Positions 49,406-61,886 of a DNA stretch of 64,000 nucleotides are shown here, piece by piece (the first letter of the stretch is position 1; each line of letters starts with the position of its first letter). The notes below the pieces were generated by a model. The model was not told the DNA's origin. It searched no databases and saw only the letters and a list, made by a program, of their open reading frames with translations. The DNA is from Piscicola geometra (taxonomy: Eukaryota; Annelida; Clitellata; Hirudinida; Piscicolidae): positions 4,740,912 to 4,804,911 of the forward strand of contig OX030956.1 in NCBI GenBank assembly GCA_943735955.1, in the 5' to 3' direction. A program made the translations under genes and the position numbers.

Positions 49406-52400
49406 GAGTAATAATAATTTGTATGAAAATAAAAGTAAGATAACCAAGCTTATTTTGATTAATGAAATCTAAAAATAAAACAAAAGAAAAACAAAAACGA
49501 TCGATTTATCGATTTATTATTTAACTGGCGATAAAGCCGATAGCGCCTCCTTGACTGCAGAAGCATACAAAACGTATTGACGTTTTGACACACGAGTACA
49601 AGCATAATTTATGTGTATGTTTTGAGGTGGTTTTGCAGTCCTCTTCTCGCTAGCTACTAAGCGATGGTAGAAATCGAACTAATCATTTTCCTAGTTTTAT
49701 ACGTCGTAATGATAATGGTTGTCAATTTGCTGTCATAGCACTCAATTTACGCGAAATGAACATTTTGAAAACATTTTTATGGGTCTTCCATTAGTTTTTC
49801 TTCTAAATCCTGTTATATCCTGATGCATTTTCGAATATTTTCAAGACGAATTGACCGAAAATTCTGTTCTTAGCAACTTAATTTTTCCTTAAGCAGAGAT
49901 GGTAGTTAAATGCGTCGTTAATCTTACATTTCCCATAATATATTGCCTATAAAAGTACATTTCATTGAACACTAGGCCTTAGCGACAAAGTATTAACTAA
50001 TAAAATAGCTCATTAAATACAAAAGCCCTAACTACACAATATTAAGAACACTTCAACGCGTTTGGCCGTTTTGATTACAACTGAACACAATGGCTTCGTT
50101 AACGACGACGCTGCAAAATTCTAATGGCGGTTATTAGCCCGCAAAAGGGCAGTTTTCTTCTCCGGAGGAAAAATAAGTGCCGATTGATGATCTTCCTGAC
50201 CACTCCCGAATACGCTGTCTTTATCTCTTGGAGTTTTTGTCTTAATGCATGCTTATATGTACAATGTGGGTAATTAAAATAAATAGGTCTGAATTTCAGA
50301 AACTTTTTACCGTTTTGACTGAAAAAATGACAATTTTTAGATTCTAATGGCTTTCTTATGTAATTTAATTTTTAATTTTAAAAATTGAGATTTTTTATAC
50401 TACGTATTCAGTATTGATTTTTGTTGATTTTATATTTCTTCCACGATCCAAAAGAAGAAAAACAGTTTTTAGTATCGAAAAGCAAGGTTTTAGTGCAAAC
50501 ATTATAAAGACGCCTTTGTGGGTCAGGATATTGCAGGAAACTTGAAACTACAAAAAAAACGAAAAACAATTTCACGTTTTGAAAAATTGAATTAATATTT
50601 GGTGAACTTAAAAGTAGTTTTTGAAATTCAAAATGTTTAATTTATTGAAATAATTAATAAAGATTGATCCTAACTTATGGTTTTTAGGTAAGAACGGAAA
50701 TTGAGAACAATTAAATGATATATTTAACCCGTTCATGCCTAAAAAGAATTTTGTAAAATTCAGCATACAAGGCCTCATGCATAACCTCTAATGCTTTTTT
50801 GTGTTCACAGAGAATTTTTGGTTAAATGACTAACTAATAATTTTTGTAATACATATTTTTATTTTAAAAAAGCTTTATAATGTAATTTTTTTATTGCATT
50901 GGTGATAATCAGAATGAAAGCATTTATAGTTTTTACACTTTCATTATGTGAATGACTTTCAGAAATGCGCTCAGTTTTTGCATGAAAAATTATGAAAATA
51001 AGTCTGAATGAGAATTTGTTGAATTTAAACTTATTTAACTTTTCTCTATAAAACACGAAATCAACTTGTCGAAAGAATCGATTGTTAAAGCGTGTTTAAA
51101 GAAATGAAAATGATTAATAGTTTATACAATATTTGAAATGTATAATTTTACGTATTGGCCGAAAGTTTAATTTTGATAAAACAATCAAATATTTTATTAA
51201 ATTATTGAACAATATTTTAAATTTAAAAAAATTTACACTATTTTATATATTGAAAAAATAATAAATTTTTACTAATTTTTAAGTCTATTAAAAACTCTAA
51301 ATCCTTTTGATGCTCAACATTTAAAACAAATTCTAAAATTATTCTAAGCATAGATGTTTTTTCATGACAACAAAAAACGTTTTTTCTTATTTTTATTCAT
51401 TTAAAATTTTTTTTAAAAGTAGTTAATTTTATTTTTCATAATAAGTTTCAGTTTTTCAATTAATGCAAACTTAATGAATTAGAAAAGTTTTATCTAGAAA
51501 AAACCGCAAGATCTTAAAATAAAATATTCATGCTTTAATAATATGGAAAAATCTTTAAGATTTAAGCAAACAATTCCAAGAGTTGATGAAAAAAAAGTGT
51601 TAAACAAATTAACTACCAATTACATTGTCAAAATATTTAAAACTTTAATATATATTGTAGAACAAGATTTAGACGCTCTATTTAACCTTCTTTTTATTCC
51701 ATAAACAAACTATTGTCTATATTTAAATGATTCTGTTTAATTAAACCCTTTCCATGTTTGTGGACCTTTCTCGCATTATTCATAAACACACTCCCAGTGC
51801 TGTTAACTTCACGTGTCTGTCATAGCTTATCGAGAGTTCAACAGTTTATACATGAATAACTAACAATTGAATATTTAAAACTTTTTAAACAACAGCCAAA
51901 TGCTGTTTGCTTCTAGAAAATTGTCAAAACAATTTTTATTCTTTAGAATAACTCAAAAAGTTGTTTTGAAAGCATCAAAAACTTGGTACACTGAAGCCTA
52001 TTAATGAAGGCATCAGATCAAAGAGTTCTCTCATCCAGCCAATCCAATATTTAAAAACATTGAAGCAAACAGAACTAGCTTGACTTATTATAATTGGTTT
52101 TCATTATCTCACCTTAGATGAATGAAAACTATATATTAATAATAGTTTTAAATTATCTTAAGCACGCTAAACGAACTTGAAGAGAGGTTTTGTATAAAAT
52201 GAACTTAATTTTATTTACACGTCTATTCCTTTTTCTTAGCAGTCATTATTATTCTATCGATTGACAATCTAGTTTAATTTGTAACGTAAAGCTTAATAAA
52301 AAATTTAACCTTAAAAAATGCAAAATAAATAAAAAATCAAAAGGGTCGAACCTCATGTGAAGTTTATTTTGACATTCCTCTATATTCTTTACTATATCGA

Positions 52401-53564
52401 TATTTCTTCTTTTTTTAAAAACTAATATAGCTATGACTTGGTAGGGCCAATTTAATAATTTAGAAAGAACTTTTTAATGTATTTTAAAATTTCCGGTTCT
52501 TCAATCAAGCCACAATTTATCTTTTCAGTTTAAATATTCTACTAGAAGTTTTATCAAAAAACTCTTGTCTTTTTCAATTTTTAATTTTAAAAAAATTAAT
52601 TAACTGAAAAATCTTTTCAACTTTTTAATATACTTGCATCAACTAAAACCTTCAATAAAATTTAAAATTAAAGTCTATTGAGCGTGGAACCTCATTAAAC
52701 TTCGCCTGCTTCACGAACATTTAAAATGCCTTTTGCCATAACCTGTAATAAAACTCAAAAAGCTTTTATTAGATTGGGTTCGAATGGGGTGTTAAAGGTA
52801 GTCGGGGTTTTAAATAAATATTTTATGCTTTGCAATGGGTTCTGAATTGAACAGAGGTGTCGGAGGAGTCATCAAAAGTTTGTTAGACTTGCCATCAGAG
52901 CTTGAGTAAGACAACTAGCGCTTGCTTTGAAAACGCTGTTCTTTTATTGCTGCTTTAAACCATGAACCCCTCTAAGAGATTAATCGTAATTGAACAAAAC
53001 TACAAATTCAAAAAAATATATTCTTGCATTTTTAAATAAACATGTGTTGAATGAATCTTACATCTTTAAAAAAAAAGATTTTGATCTTTACATCTAAAAA
53101 CAAAATTATTTTAAAAGCTTTTTTGCATCTATAAATCATTAAAAAAACAATTTTTAAAAAGTTGAACTGAGTCTATAATAACTTAACTTAGTGCAAATAT
53201 CTTATATTTGATAAACTAAAAATTTTCTTCTAATTATTTTATGTTAAAAAATTATTTGTAAAAAAATTCTATAAAAAACTTTACATTATACAGAAGCGTT
53301 TTTATGGCTCATGATTCAGGAGAATATTGAATTAAAGAAAGCCTATCATGCACGACTTATGACGAAGATATTGCTAACAACTTCTTTTCGCTCCATTGTC
53401 ACTATCGCCTTTAACTCATTTCCTTAACTCGCTTTTAAGGCATTCTTTATTTTTATTAATAAAAAATAATTTGAAACGTAAGGTTATCATTTTCCATAAC
53501 CGTCGTAGCGAAGAAATTAAGATATAAAATTTTTTTTCTTCACAGGGCTCAAGTTTTCTTTTCT

Positions 53565-53655
53565 CAAAGATATCTTTGCTACTAGGGTGTGTTAGAAACG
53601 AACAAACGACCTATGCATATGAGCCGCGAGTCGTTAACCTCTCGACCGCTTGTAA
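53565..53655 (-). other. tRNA-promoter-like remnant (possible SINE)
   Basis: On the minus strand GCGGTCGAGAGGTTAACGAC (A-box region) is followed by CTCGCGGCTCATATGCATAG and then GTCGTTTGTTCGTTTC, where a degraded B box would lie. The order and spacing resemble a tRNA-Ser/Leu-like SINE head. Confidence 0.4.
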
Positions 53656-53703
53656 TTTATGGAAACTTTAAACAAGCTGTTCTTACTCATCAATAACTGT
53701 CAC

Positions 53704-53840
53704 TACCACCATCATCATCATCATTAGTACCCTTTCATCATCGCCCTCGTCTTTATCCTCATCACACTTTTTTCCATTTTTCCCATTTTTATCATCATCA
53801 CAGTCTTCATCATTTTCTTCTATACGACCATCATCATCAT
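53704..53840. repeat. (ATC)n-rich tract
   Basis: Imperfect CATCATCAT with CTC, TTT and ACA interruptions, giving an Asp/Gly-rich minus-strand frame (53979-53683) without other coding signs. Confidence 0.7.
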
Positions 53841-56800
53841 TTACATAGCCATCACCTAACTGGCCATCACTTATATAGCCACCTCCTGCATCACCACGCT
53901 CACAATTAGCAGCGTCATCGTCTCCACCACTGAGACTTGGGCCACATACTATTGATTCTTGACCATGCACGCACATCACTCAATCCACCTTCATCCTCTT
54001 TTGCTCTGAAGGGTCAATCTCACGATACCCATGAATACATTCATGATTCTTTCGAAAGCAACACGTATACAGGGTACTATGGTACTAAAGTTTGTTCGGG
54101 TTTGGAACACATAGAGTTTTAGTAATTGTTTTCTTCTGAAATTTAATTTATAGGACTCAAAGAATATTGTTTTTCTTAATCCTTTTTTTGAAAGATAATC
54201 TTTCTCGTTTTTAAGGTTAATCACTAAAACGTAAAATGATCAATAAAAATGTAAATAAAAAACAGACGTATTATTAGATATTATTAAATAATATTAAACA
54301 CGAGTGTATTGCTGCAGCCATCATCGCTGATAAGAGACAGACGAGGCGCACTGACCATGTGTTGATGCAGACAGTAAAGTGCACCAAATGTTTAATTTCT
54401 AATGTTTTTTCACGATTATTTGATGGTTTAAGTTGGGCTATATAAAAACAAAAATTATTACTACTATTATTAATAATATTGATATTATTAGAGCAAAAAA
54501 ACAAATAGAGAAACAATCAAAAACAAGCAGAATAAAGATAATTACACATGCTCAGTTAATTCTGCAATGGACTCAAACGCCCGTGCACCGGGAAGGAGCA
54601 AGTAGCTGATATCATCTGTATGATTGCGATGAAATTGTAGCGCATAAATGCACCTACAAACAACAAGCTTTTCGTGCTAAAACGAAATATCGATAAATTA
54701 AACTCGATTTTGCTTATTGATAACTTAATTACAATCTCGGAACTCGAATATGTTTTAAGAGTCAAGTATTTGTGGAAACCCTTGCACTTGAAATTTATCA
54801 GATGATTTCAAGACAGAAACACACAAATTGGAAGCATGGTAAAGTCTACTGTATAAGCCTCCTAAATACACCGATAAGTAATAACTGTGGAAAGCAGATA
54901 AGACAAGTGTCTAAAGTGGAGCCCCACAAATAATCCGACAGACAGCCCTTCGTGGGACAGTCTTCCTTCACTTTTCTATGTTTTTGTGCCTCGTTTCATG
55001 TACAATTTTCGCTTTTTTTAAACTGAGTTTTTTGATAGTACCCTTTGAAACGAAAATTCTTTATTGTAGTTAATTTTCCCCGAAAAGAGTTTTTATTATT
55101 TTCTTATCCATCAGTTCTACTTTTATTTATCATTAAAAAAAATGTTTATTTTTTTCAAAATATATACTTAGTTTTCATATTTTCATACTCACAATTTTTT
55201 TCACTATTTTCTTATGATTTTTTTGTTTTTAATGTGTTGTAATAACCTAGCTGGCCATTCAGAGACGCTTGTAATCATTACAGTCAGAACAACTCGCCAT
55301 GTTTTATTATAGAAAAAACACACTCAATAAAATAATGTATTCGTTAATTGCCTATTTGTATAAAGAAAAGCAGGAATAAAAAGATTATTTTTTATAGTTT
55401 GCACAACTCGAGTGTTTCAGATAAGGAAACCAACACATTTATGGGCATTTTTTATCTGACAAAAATTCTTTTCCATTTTTTCTCTTTTTTTCATGATCTA
55501 TTTATTAGAGTTCTTCATTAGAAAAGTCAATCGATCATTTAGAATATGCATTTATCAACCTATCGATCAAACTTTGTGATAATGCCTGGCAGTATCTCGG
55601 GAGTCATCCTTGGGAAGTTCAAAAGTTTGAATTCCATTTTATAATCTAATTTTCATTATAAATTTAATTTATGAACTAATTTGTTCAAATCTATTTTCTT
55701 TTAGTTCCATGCTTTTTTATATACTTCAGATCTTCATGAAAAGGGTTCTTTAAACCGAAAAAGCAGTCGGAAATGAAGGTGGAGAATTTAAAGAAAGTTG
55801 TAAAACTCAATGATACAAGTATTAGGCTCGGGAATGGGCCTACACGATCTTTATCACCCTCGAAGTCGTCTGCATGATCCTTCGAATGTAAACTCGACGT
55901 AGAAAAATGAAATTTCTTAATATTCGCATAAACAACTACACACAATTTAGGTTCTTTCTATTTGATTCAAAACGACAGGCTATATTTTAATAATGATAAA
56001 ATGTTGTTTATTAAAAAAATGTTTTTAGCAGCTTCTTATTGGTTTTCTATGGAAAAATTGCCATTTGAAGATTCGTTATTTAGAATAAAATATAATAAAA
56101 CTTTAAAAAAAATTCGTTTATAGAAACGAAAATTTTAAAACTAAAATTTTCCGACCAATAATTGGACCGATGTCCGCTTGATTGGCTGATTCGAAGAGGC
56201 GTCTTTTGAACGTCAGAGAGGGTGGAAAACGCGAAGAAAAGAAAGAGGTTAGATGTCTGCTGGACGGAGATTTGATGGCGAGAATGATTTATGCAGCCAA
56301 CATGAAAGGGAACGTCTTTCAAATCGATGAATGAAAGCATTTAAGTCGCATTAACAATCGCATTTTAATCGCATTGGAAACACCTCTTTAACGCTCGGAA
56401 GGAACTCCTCCCTTAATCTGCTCACACGTTCTCTCTTCTAGCAGACCTTGTTGTGTTCTGTGCGAAGAATACGCCTTTAATCGATGTTTTATTGGTTGTC
56501 AGGAGGAATTATTTTTCTGGTAATGTTAAGTAAGCAAGCAGCTATTGAACGATTTGAAAAAAGTAGGTAAACTGTATGCGCAAAAAGAATACATTTTATT
56601 AAATACTGTTTTTTTACATAATGCAGTTAATTAAGAAAAATTTTAAAATAAAGTTTTAAATAATTTTTTCAACTCAAAGTTTGAAAAAATCAAACTCCTA
56701 GAATAATGAATCTTTAAAATTTGACTTTTCAAAGTCATTAAAACCCGTCAATATCATTAAAAGTCTTTCGCCTTTTAACGAAAGATTTGTTTGGTGGTTT

Positions 56801-59800
56801 TCAGTCTCGGTAATGATTGGCATAGATTTCTTAGTGCTTTCTTGCAAAATGCCTTTGTTGTGATGTTTTTTGCATAAATCATTTTCAGGCCTTGGCCTAC
56901 AAGTATTCCTATCATCTTCAGAGGTTCTCAAACTTCTGCATAGCATGTATTTGAACGTTTCTTTACGAAAACATACCTAAATATGTTAATGCAAATACAA
57001 GCAGCTGCATAGAATAGAAAGAAATTCTTTTATCGTTCGACTTTTGGCCTTTAGTGTCTTAAAACTACCCGAGAATGGGAAAAAAGTGGTTGGGAAGGTA
57101 ATTTGGGTGAAGAAAGAAGGTAGTCTCCAGTGCTTTTTCACTGCTTTGGTGATTCATGCGTTAAAGTTTTTGAGAGTTTTAGGTTTTTAAATATTTTTTC
57201 ATCATCTCAAAAGTTCAAAATCTGAAAAATTTACTTTAAAAAAGTCTCACAAATTAACATGATCTTGGAGACTCGAAGCTTTTAAAAGGACAACCTCGTG
57301 GCTTTTCAAAGTGATCAAAATCCGCAAGAAAGGTTTAAAAGATTTAAGAATTAGCTAAAGCCAAAAAAGACGCAAAAAGCACAAGAAAACAAGCGCTCTA
57401 GTTTCGCAGGAACACAGCAACTATTTCAAGCTGGTTTTATTCTCTCATTCGCTTCCTAGGTGTGTTTTTGTACATTTTTATTGTTTTTAAATACCTATTT
57501 TTTCTTCAAAATGTTTGAATATAGATAAAATAACTTATGCAATAGTTGAATTATATTAAGTTTCTAATAGAAAATTAGAATAAATTTTAGAATAAATTCA
57601 AAATGTATCTGGTATTATAAAAAATACAGCTTCAGCCGAAGGAATTTATTCGATTCATTACATGTTAACAAAAAAAAGTTACACAACTTTTTTTTTCTGT
57701 ATAAGCCTTTATGCGTGTTCTGTATTTGATGTTTTTTGTTGTTTCTATTTTAATAAGTATTTTCTATCGTTTAATATTGGGTTTATGAAATCATTTATTT
57801 GCAATTTTGTTTGACGAGTTTCACAGCTTTTTGAGATTTCTTCCATCAAAATTCTTTCTTTGTTTTCGATAAAATAAATCTCGCATCAATGAAAACCCGA
57901 TTTTAACATAATTCGTTACAAAAAACCCAAATATAAATACATTTTTGCATCTGAACTAAAAAAACTGGGTAACATTTTAACGTTATTGTTTTAGGCAGGC
58001 ATGAAAACATCGCAGCACTCAGCTTAATTTGGTATTTTTATTCCCAATATAAAATTCGTGACCCAGACACTCAGGAATTTCATAGTACGAATTATTTTGA
58101 TAGACCAGCTCACACTTCAGAAAAATATAATTGTGTTTTTTCATATTGTTAAACATTTGTTTTGGTTTTAAATAATTTAAAGAAATAACGTTCTCTGATA
58201 GGAGAATTCCAAGAAACCTTTTGAATTGAATATTTTTATTTAGTTATTTGTGCCTAATTCAATACTTTTATTCCAACTTGAGACAGCCTTAAATGCCTTT
58301 CGGAGCATTATCTTTATTGCAACGTTCCAATTATACTAGCAACAAAAAAGCTATTCAAGTACGAATATTAATACTAACGTGTATCATGCAGCCCAGCCTT
58401 TAGCGGGGTTTTTCTTTTTAAAGCCGTCAAACTCTATTTTATTATTCTCATTACTAATTCAAATCTTTTCATTAAAGTTTTAAAAGAATTTTTTCTCGTG
58501 TTTTAAAAATAAATAGAAAGTCTATCAATCTATCATTCGAAAGGATTGTTTGAGGTTGTTGTTGTTTTGTCTTTTTCTTTGGTAGTTGCAAGGTTGAGAT
58601 CTTACTTGTGCTTGTTTTTCCATTTTCTGCCTCGTTCTAAAGCCCAAAGCCATCCATCTTGTTCAGCTTGAATGATGCAAGTATTTAAAATGGGGGATAC
58701 ATTATTTGCAATTAGTTTTTTATTCTAATAATACTGGAATATTTCTAGATAGAAACCAAACCACATTTAGAAATCACAAAAGAATTTTTGAAACATTTCT
58801 TCTATTTTTTCTCGTAAATTTTTTTTGCCTTTGTGGCTTGTGTCTTGTACTCATCAATCCATTCAGACTTATCTTCTATTTAAAGGCATCAACCACGACG
58901 TCTTGCTTGCTCTGATATATGGAGCTTTAAAATAGAAACGCACAAAAAAAATAAAATACATTGAATAGGAGAGCACTTTAAAAATATAAACTCTTAAAAA
59001 GGAAGATAAAAAATATTGATAATAAAATAACGAAGGGTGGATGCACGCAATAAGGGAGAATAAAAAGTACACTAGGAGGTCAGCAGCATTATGATACTTC
59101 CTTTACTCTTCGCCGATTCCTCTGATTATTATGATTTAACACTCGCTAGTGGGTTATTACAGGTTTCCTTGCAAGTATGCTGAATTTCTCTAAAAAAAAA
59201 CATTTTTTTATCATTTATAAGTTTAATTTTCTTAAATACATAAAATGTACTTGAAAACGTTGACCTAATAAATAACTTAAAATAAAATGTATTATTAAAA
59301 TAAATAAATAATTTAGTTCTTCGTTTTCAAAGCAGTTCTGAATAGTTTTCCGAGTGACGCCATGAACGCCACGACGATGGTCGCTAACACAATGCAACTC
59401 CAATAAATTTCGCATTTTATTAATAATCTCCAAAACATCAATGCTTTTTATTAAAAACGCTTTGTGCCAGCTTTTGTGCATGGGCACGCGTGCACTCGCT
59501 GAATAACTTCACGCTTGTAATTTGGTTTTAGCCCGTGTTCATTGCAAGTGGAATTTATTTGATTTCATGCATGCTTTTAGAAAATTCTCGCTATGGGGAA
59601 ATATGTGCTTTCAGACTTTTTATTAATTTTTGCGCGACTTTCATTGATTTTTGCATCTTCTTGCGAACTTCTGTTCCTCAGTGCTTCACTTGTTTACGAC
59701 TTTGCAATCTCACTCTAGACATGCAACCCTTCAAGCCTGCCTCGAGCCTCTTTTTATATTCACATAAAGCATAACAAAACCCTTTTACATATAACAATTT

Positions 59801-61886
59801 TAATTTCCTATTTTTCACAAAAATAAGTATTTCTTTGTTTGAAAAAAAGTCTTCGATAGGTATTTCAAAAAAAGGTATGAATTGAATTTTTGAAACTCAA
59901 TATAGGAGCACACAAAGGCTAGAGAAGAGGTGGTAGTACCATGCAAATGTGCAGCCTCTCCCGAGTCTGACACTGCCCACTTATGCTGGCATCGATGCCA
60001 AACGTCGTTATGGTAATCATACGCCCCCTTACAAATACTTGAATGCCAAATGCCTTGAAACCAAGATTTTAAATATTTAAAAATAATATTTCAAGATTGA
60101 AGGGTTTGAAATAAAATGCTAAATTATAACAATTTCTTTTTTTTAAAGAATATTAATGAAGATAGTATATTAAACATTTTTTAATAAATTAAAACACATT
60201 CGAAGCGTTGAACAACTGAATGGGATGCTTCCTTCTCTTCCCTTATATGGCCGTTCAGATGAAGTCCATAAAGACGCATAATAAAGAGTTGAAAGTATTT
60301 TTGAAGCTTGCTTCATTGAATTTGTCCAGTCTTTCTCAGTTAATTGCTTAAACAAAAAGTATTTACTACTTATATTTTTTATTATTAATAAAAAAAGTTA
60401 GAAATGTTACAACACCGACAGTATTTTAGGCGAAACGAAAAAGAGTTAAAAATTTATGAAATTGTAAATAAGGCACGTCTGGGGTTCAAAACAAAACATA
60501 TTAGAATTACAAAAGCAAAATGCTAAGATATCTCAATTAACAAATAATTTTGCTATCATTAATTTGCGTTATGCATACACAAAGAGTCCTTTTGCGTGTC
60601 TTTCCTGCTTAGATATTTGATAGCGAATGAGTTGAACAACTCTCAAATATTTATACTCAAACCTCAAGTGAATAATATTTTTTAAAAATTAATATATTAC
60701 ATTTTTCTGACTTGAGTAATCAATTTGGAAAATTGTAAGATTTTTGTTTATTGAAGGATGCGCAATGTGTATTTTACGAAATAAGGCAAAACTGGGTTCA
60801 TCGAAGGTTCCTTCATGAATTCACAACCTTCTCTGTTCAAAATTATTTTTGAGTGTAAAGTCATTTACATGCCCTATTACAAAAAAGAAAAATAAATGTC
60901 TTACACTTATTTAAACATATTTCATGATTATAGGAGTGTGCTGAGCAAACCTTGACTTTAAACTTTTCTGCAATGCATATTTTTTTAAACAGGAAGACAA
61001 GGCAAGATTAATTTCCACCCTAACCATCTTCATATCTTTTCAATTTTCTGGGCATTTATCACTCCGGTCGGAATCATTTCTAGGAGGACTTTTTACGCAT
61101 CCATCACTCTAACGTATCTCATTATAGCTCCCACGGCATTTCTTCATTATCGCAATCCAATTGGTTGATAACGTCGGAAGGCGAAAGTGAAAATATATAA
61201 AAAAAGAGTTTAATTTGCTATTTGATTGAAGCAAATAGGATAGAACTGAGCAATCTCCTACTGATAATCGAATTTTCATTGAGTTGAAACAATAGTCGTT
61301 TATTCCTGGAATGAACTATTATACAATAGCCTAGATTGGAATCCCAATAAAATATGTACTGACACTTCAATTCTTCTACATGTATTTTAATGAGTTCCAA
61401 TGAGTCCACAGAGTATCCCTTTAACTTCATGACTCTGAATGCGATTTTAAAAACAAATCCTCTTGTTATGTGTAGTGTTTATAGCTTTTAATTATGCCAG
61501 AAACTAGCATTATTGACTGCCTGTCTTACCCTTGAACATGCGACATTGTGTTCACACAGGCAGTGGCCAGCTTTATGCGCTATCAAGTCATAGAGTCATT
61601 ATATTGGTTTGCGAATATTGCTCGCATTGTCATGAAGAAATATTGAGTCTTATAAGCAGCGTGGTGCTTGATTGCATTCTTGCGAACATCGAGACAATAA
61701 CTCTGAGTGAATTCTCGTTGTGATCTATATGAATAATAAGTTTCATAAATTTACTTTTTCAGATTGGCAACACATCCAGATAAAAGTCACTTGTGAATTC
61801 AAAAACAAAAAGTAATTGATGTAATTTTTTGAAATGTCTAGTCTTAAACCAGCAATATCACAGAACGGAAAAAGAACCATATAAAA

